Positions 61,601 through 64,000 of a stretch of 64,000 nucleotides of DNA are shown piece after piece. A program made the translations under genes and the position numbers. Numbering within the stretch: position 1 is the stretch's first letter; each line of letters begins with the position of its first letter. The stretch lies in contig NC_089981.1 in the NCBI RefSeq assembly GCF_036417845.1, positions 29,053,053-29,117,052 on the forward strand. Direction: 5' to 3'. The stretch comes from Apteryx mantelli (Eukaryota; Chordata; Aves; Apterygiformes; Apterygidae). The notes beneath the pieces are model-generated. The model did no database searches, was not told the origin of the DNA, and saw only the letters and a program-made list of their open reading frames with translations.

Positions 61601-64000
61601 TTAAGAGTAACAGTCTGAAACATTTTACATTAATTTACAGTCATGAAAAAGATCCCTATGAGTATTTCACATAGGCAACATTAAGTCATCCAGTTAATGC
61701 TAATTATTATTTCAAAAGTTAAATCCTGTTGTATAAGGTTAAACATTTTTTGAATTATTTCTTGCCAAAAAATAAGATCAGTCTACAACCACATAGACAG
61801 TAGAAACTCAAATTTCTAAGGAGCCAGTACCATTGCTATGAAGTTACAATACCAAGCGTTACAACATTCTGCCATAATTATCACTTCTTACAACATTTAA
61901 GATGGCAAAAATTCCCTCTTCACTTCGTACTGCACATGCAGCATCTACAATAAAAGGGGAATTTTTATTCATAATGTTCATATCAAAGGTAACAGAAGAG
62001 CTTCCAAGGCATTTACTTTTTACCTACAAAAAAACATGGCTGTGGAGCAAAAAGGATTCTTCTTCAAGAAAGGGCAGGTTTTTCCGCTCTGCATACCCCA
62101 GTAATACCCGCCTCTCCCTCCGCATGCCTGAAACTTCCACAGACAACAGTGAAAATGCTTTGTGCCCACAGGGCAACAGAGAGGCGCAGCTGAGATTCAC
62201 CATGCAGACCTAAGGTGAGACCCTGGTCACAGAGGAGTTGTGCAGAGCTGGAACGTCAGTGTGCCTACGAGATGAGTGCAGTGCAACAAATCCCAAGTGC
62301 ACTGATGAACAATATTTGGATGTGGCACAACTTTTTTCTCAAACTCTTGTTAAAACCAATCACTCCAATTTGTGTATCACTCAGCAACACAAAAAAGAGC
62401 CCTTCGAACCTGAAACCTTCTCATGAGGGAATTAGTGAGAAGCGGCTCGCTTCCCTGGGGGAGCGCAGCCAAGCCACTCCAGTGCCCATAAGCAGCTCGT
62501 GTGCTCATGCAGCACCCCACGCACTCAGGGCAACTGCTGCGGCCTCTCACCCATGTCGAGGAGCTCCAGCACCACGCACAAGTGATTGTGGGTCACCATG
62601 ACTCACTGACACGCTGCATCTGGTGCGGGGAGCTGTGGACAGGAGAGAGGCCATGCCCTGCAGCCAGAAGGGAGGCTATCTTGAAATGCCTTGCTGGCAG
62701 CTCAGCACAGCAGCATATATTCACCACAGATATCGCACACCTTTCCCATCACCCTTTCTCTCATTTGGGCATCCCTTAGCCATTCCTCTCCCCAATCACA
62801 CTGTCTCCTTCTAGATCACCCCTTCTGTCCCTTCCCATCTGGCACCAGGGGGCCTGTTCAGGCTGGAGCTCACCAGCCAGGGAAGCACAGGGGCCTGGGT
62901 TCCCTCGCCTCCATTGTGCTGATCTACCCCAGCTTCCCTCATGCCCCGGCCTCATTAGCTGCCCCTTGCCGCAGGCCTGGCAGCCCGGTTCCTGCAGCAG
63001 ACACCCACCACCATGCCAGCAGGAACTCACAAGCAGTGCCTGAGCCAGAGCAGAAGCCCCAGCATGGCTGGCAGGGGCACACTTCTCCCTCTTGGCACCA
63101 GCACAAGCAGCAGCTCTCCTCCACCCAGACTGTGGCAGGTCCTTCTGAGCAGCACCACAGGGAACCCAGCATCCCATCACCTGTCCCAAGAGGGTCTCCT
63201 CCCCAACAGTGGCCTGAGGGCTGTCCCTCCCCGTCACGCCAGGAGCAAGATGCATCCCTCACTGCATGACAGGCTACACTGTCTTGCATGCTGCAGAAGG
63301 AGGCTCCCATAGCGTGACAATACAGTAAGGCTGCTTTTGGTGGCATTCATTTGCTCCTAGCAATGTATGGAAGAGACTCAGACCCTGGTTCTGGATGGGA
63401 GTTTCATCTATCATACTGTGAATGTGGTATTATTCACATACAACAGTTAAATACCACATGCCAGTGCAATGAAACCCAAAGAGCTCCGACTCCAAACCCT
63501 AGAAAAGGGAGCAATTGGCCTGGCTGCACTGCGGAGTTTCGGTACCTTTCCTAAAAGGGCACACAGAGGAAGTTTTGCACCCACTGCGTCACTCAGAGCA
63601 CTGCCAGTGACCTATTCAGAAAGAAACAGGTTGTAAGTTCAAGTGAGCGGGTTTGAGGCCATCTCCCTTCCAGACACAAGGTCCAGAAAGTACACCCCAC
63701 TGCAGAAATGGTTTGCATGGCCAGAGGACAATGATGTAACATAACTGGTCAGAAAAGCATTCAGACAACAAAAACATTTTGATCAACATAGTTGTCCCTA
63801 CAGGACCTTTCAGAATAGCCTTCCCTTGCGTAAAGAAACAACCTGAGGAGAAGGACCCAGACTCTGGGAACTAGGAACTGCTGTTTGCCCCAGACTTCCT
63901 CTGTGGCCTCAGTCTGGTTGAGGAGTATCTCCACCCATCCACTCCTCTCCAGCAAGACAGGGAAAGCAGCCCTGCTCTGCTCAACAGGGCCATTGCAAGG
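58700..64000. other. right-hand intergenic region; no gene recognised
   Basis: A GC-rich patch at 58840-59140 and a G/C-biased stretch at 62780-63300 carry composition-driven open frames on both strands. A plus-strand acceptor-like site ends at 60230 and is followed by a 58-codon open frame to 60408. AT-rich sequence fills 60400-62200. SCUBE2 is expected further right. Confidence 0.5.

Noticed and set aside
62691-63346. Overlapping long frames on both strands near the right end
   Set aside because: Searched by eye for SCUBE2 EGF or CUB residues; none found. Composition is biased and frames overlap.

Overview
The window is vertebrate nuclear DNA, most likely from a bird. Two things support this. 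A 5'-truncated CR1 LINE of avian type lies at about 13.25-13.93 kb, oriented on the minus strand. The genes are compact, intron-containing orthologs in the order of human 11p15.4 (C11orf16, ASCL3, TMEM9B, NRIP3, then SCUBE2), a block I recall lying on chicken chromosome 5. The species cannot be resolved from the sequence.

All recognised genes are on the minus strand. From left to right: (1) the 5' part of a C11orf16 ortholog (DUF4537 family), with one well-supported exon at 73-232 and a probable start exon at 2509-2642, the rest lying off the left edge; (2) ASCL3, an achaete-scute bHLH factor with an intact single coding exon at 4286-4840; (3) TMEM9B, five coding exons between 10093 and 22343, 191 codons, starting in a strong CpG island; (4) NRIP3, seven coding exons between 35930 and 47845, 244 codons, with a retropepsin-like DTG motif and a TATA box at 47924-47930. 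All splice phases in TMEM9B and NRIP3 close, and both proteins match the human lengths closely.

The 22.4-36 kb interval between TMEM9B and NRIP3 is the least explained part. It holds a divergent CpG-island flank, a phase-consistent three-exon small ORF on the minus strand (24832-28113, 89 codons), an opposing phase-consistent exon chain on the plus strand (25163-27593, 80 codons), and a near-perfect RFX X-box palindrome at 28733-28746 in a CpG-rich patch. These are candidates only; I do not recognise either predicted protein. The 48-64 kb interval, before the expected 3' end of SCUBE2, holds no recognisable gene, only some helical-looking open frames around 56.8-58.6 kb and a 38-base T run. 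I saw no bacterial-type system, CRISPR array, tRNA, rRNA or retroviral element.

The four named genes do not form one pathway. They are a conserved syntenic block: a testis/cilia-associated protein of unknown role, a lineage transcription factor, an endolysosomal membrane protein and a retropepsin-fold protein.
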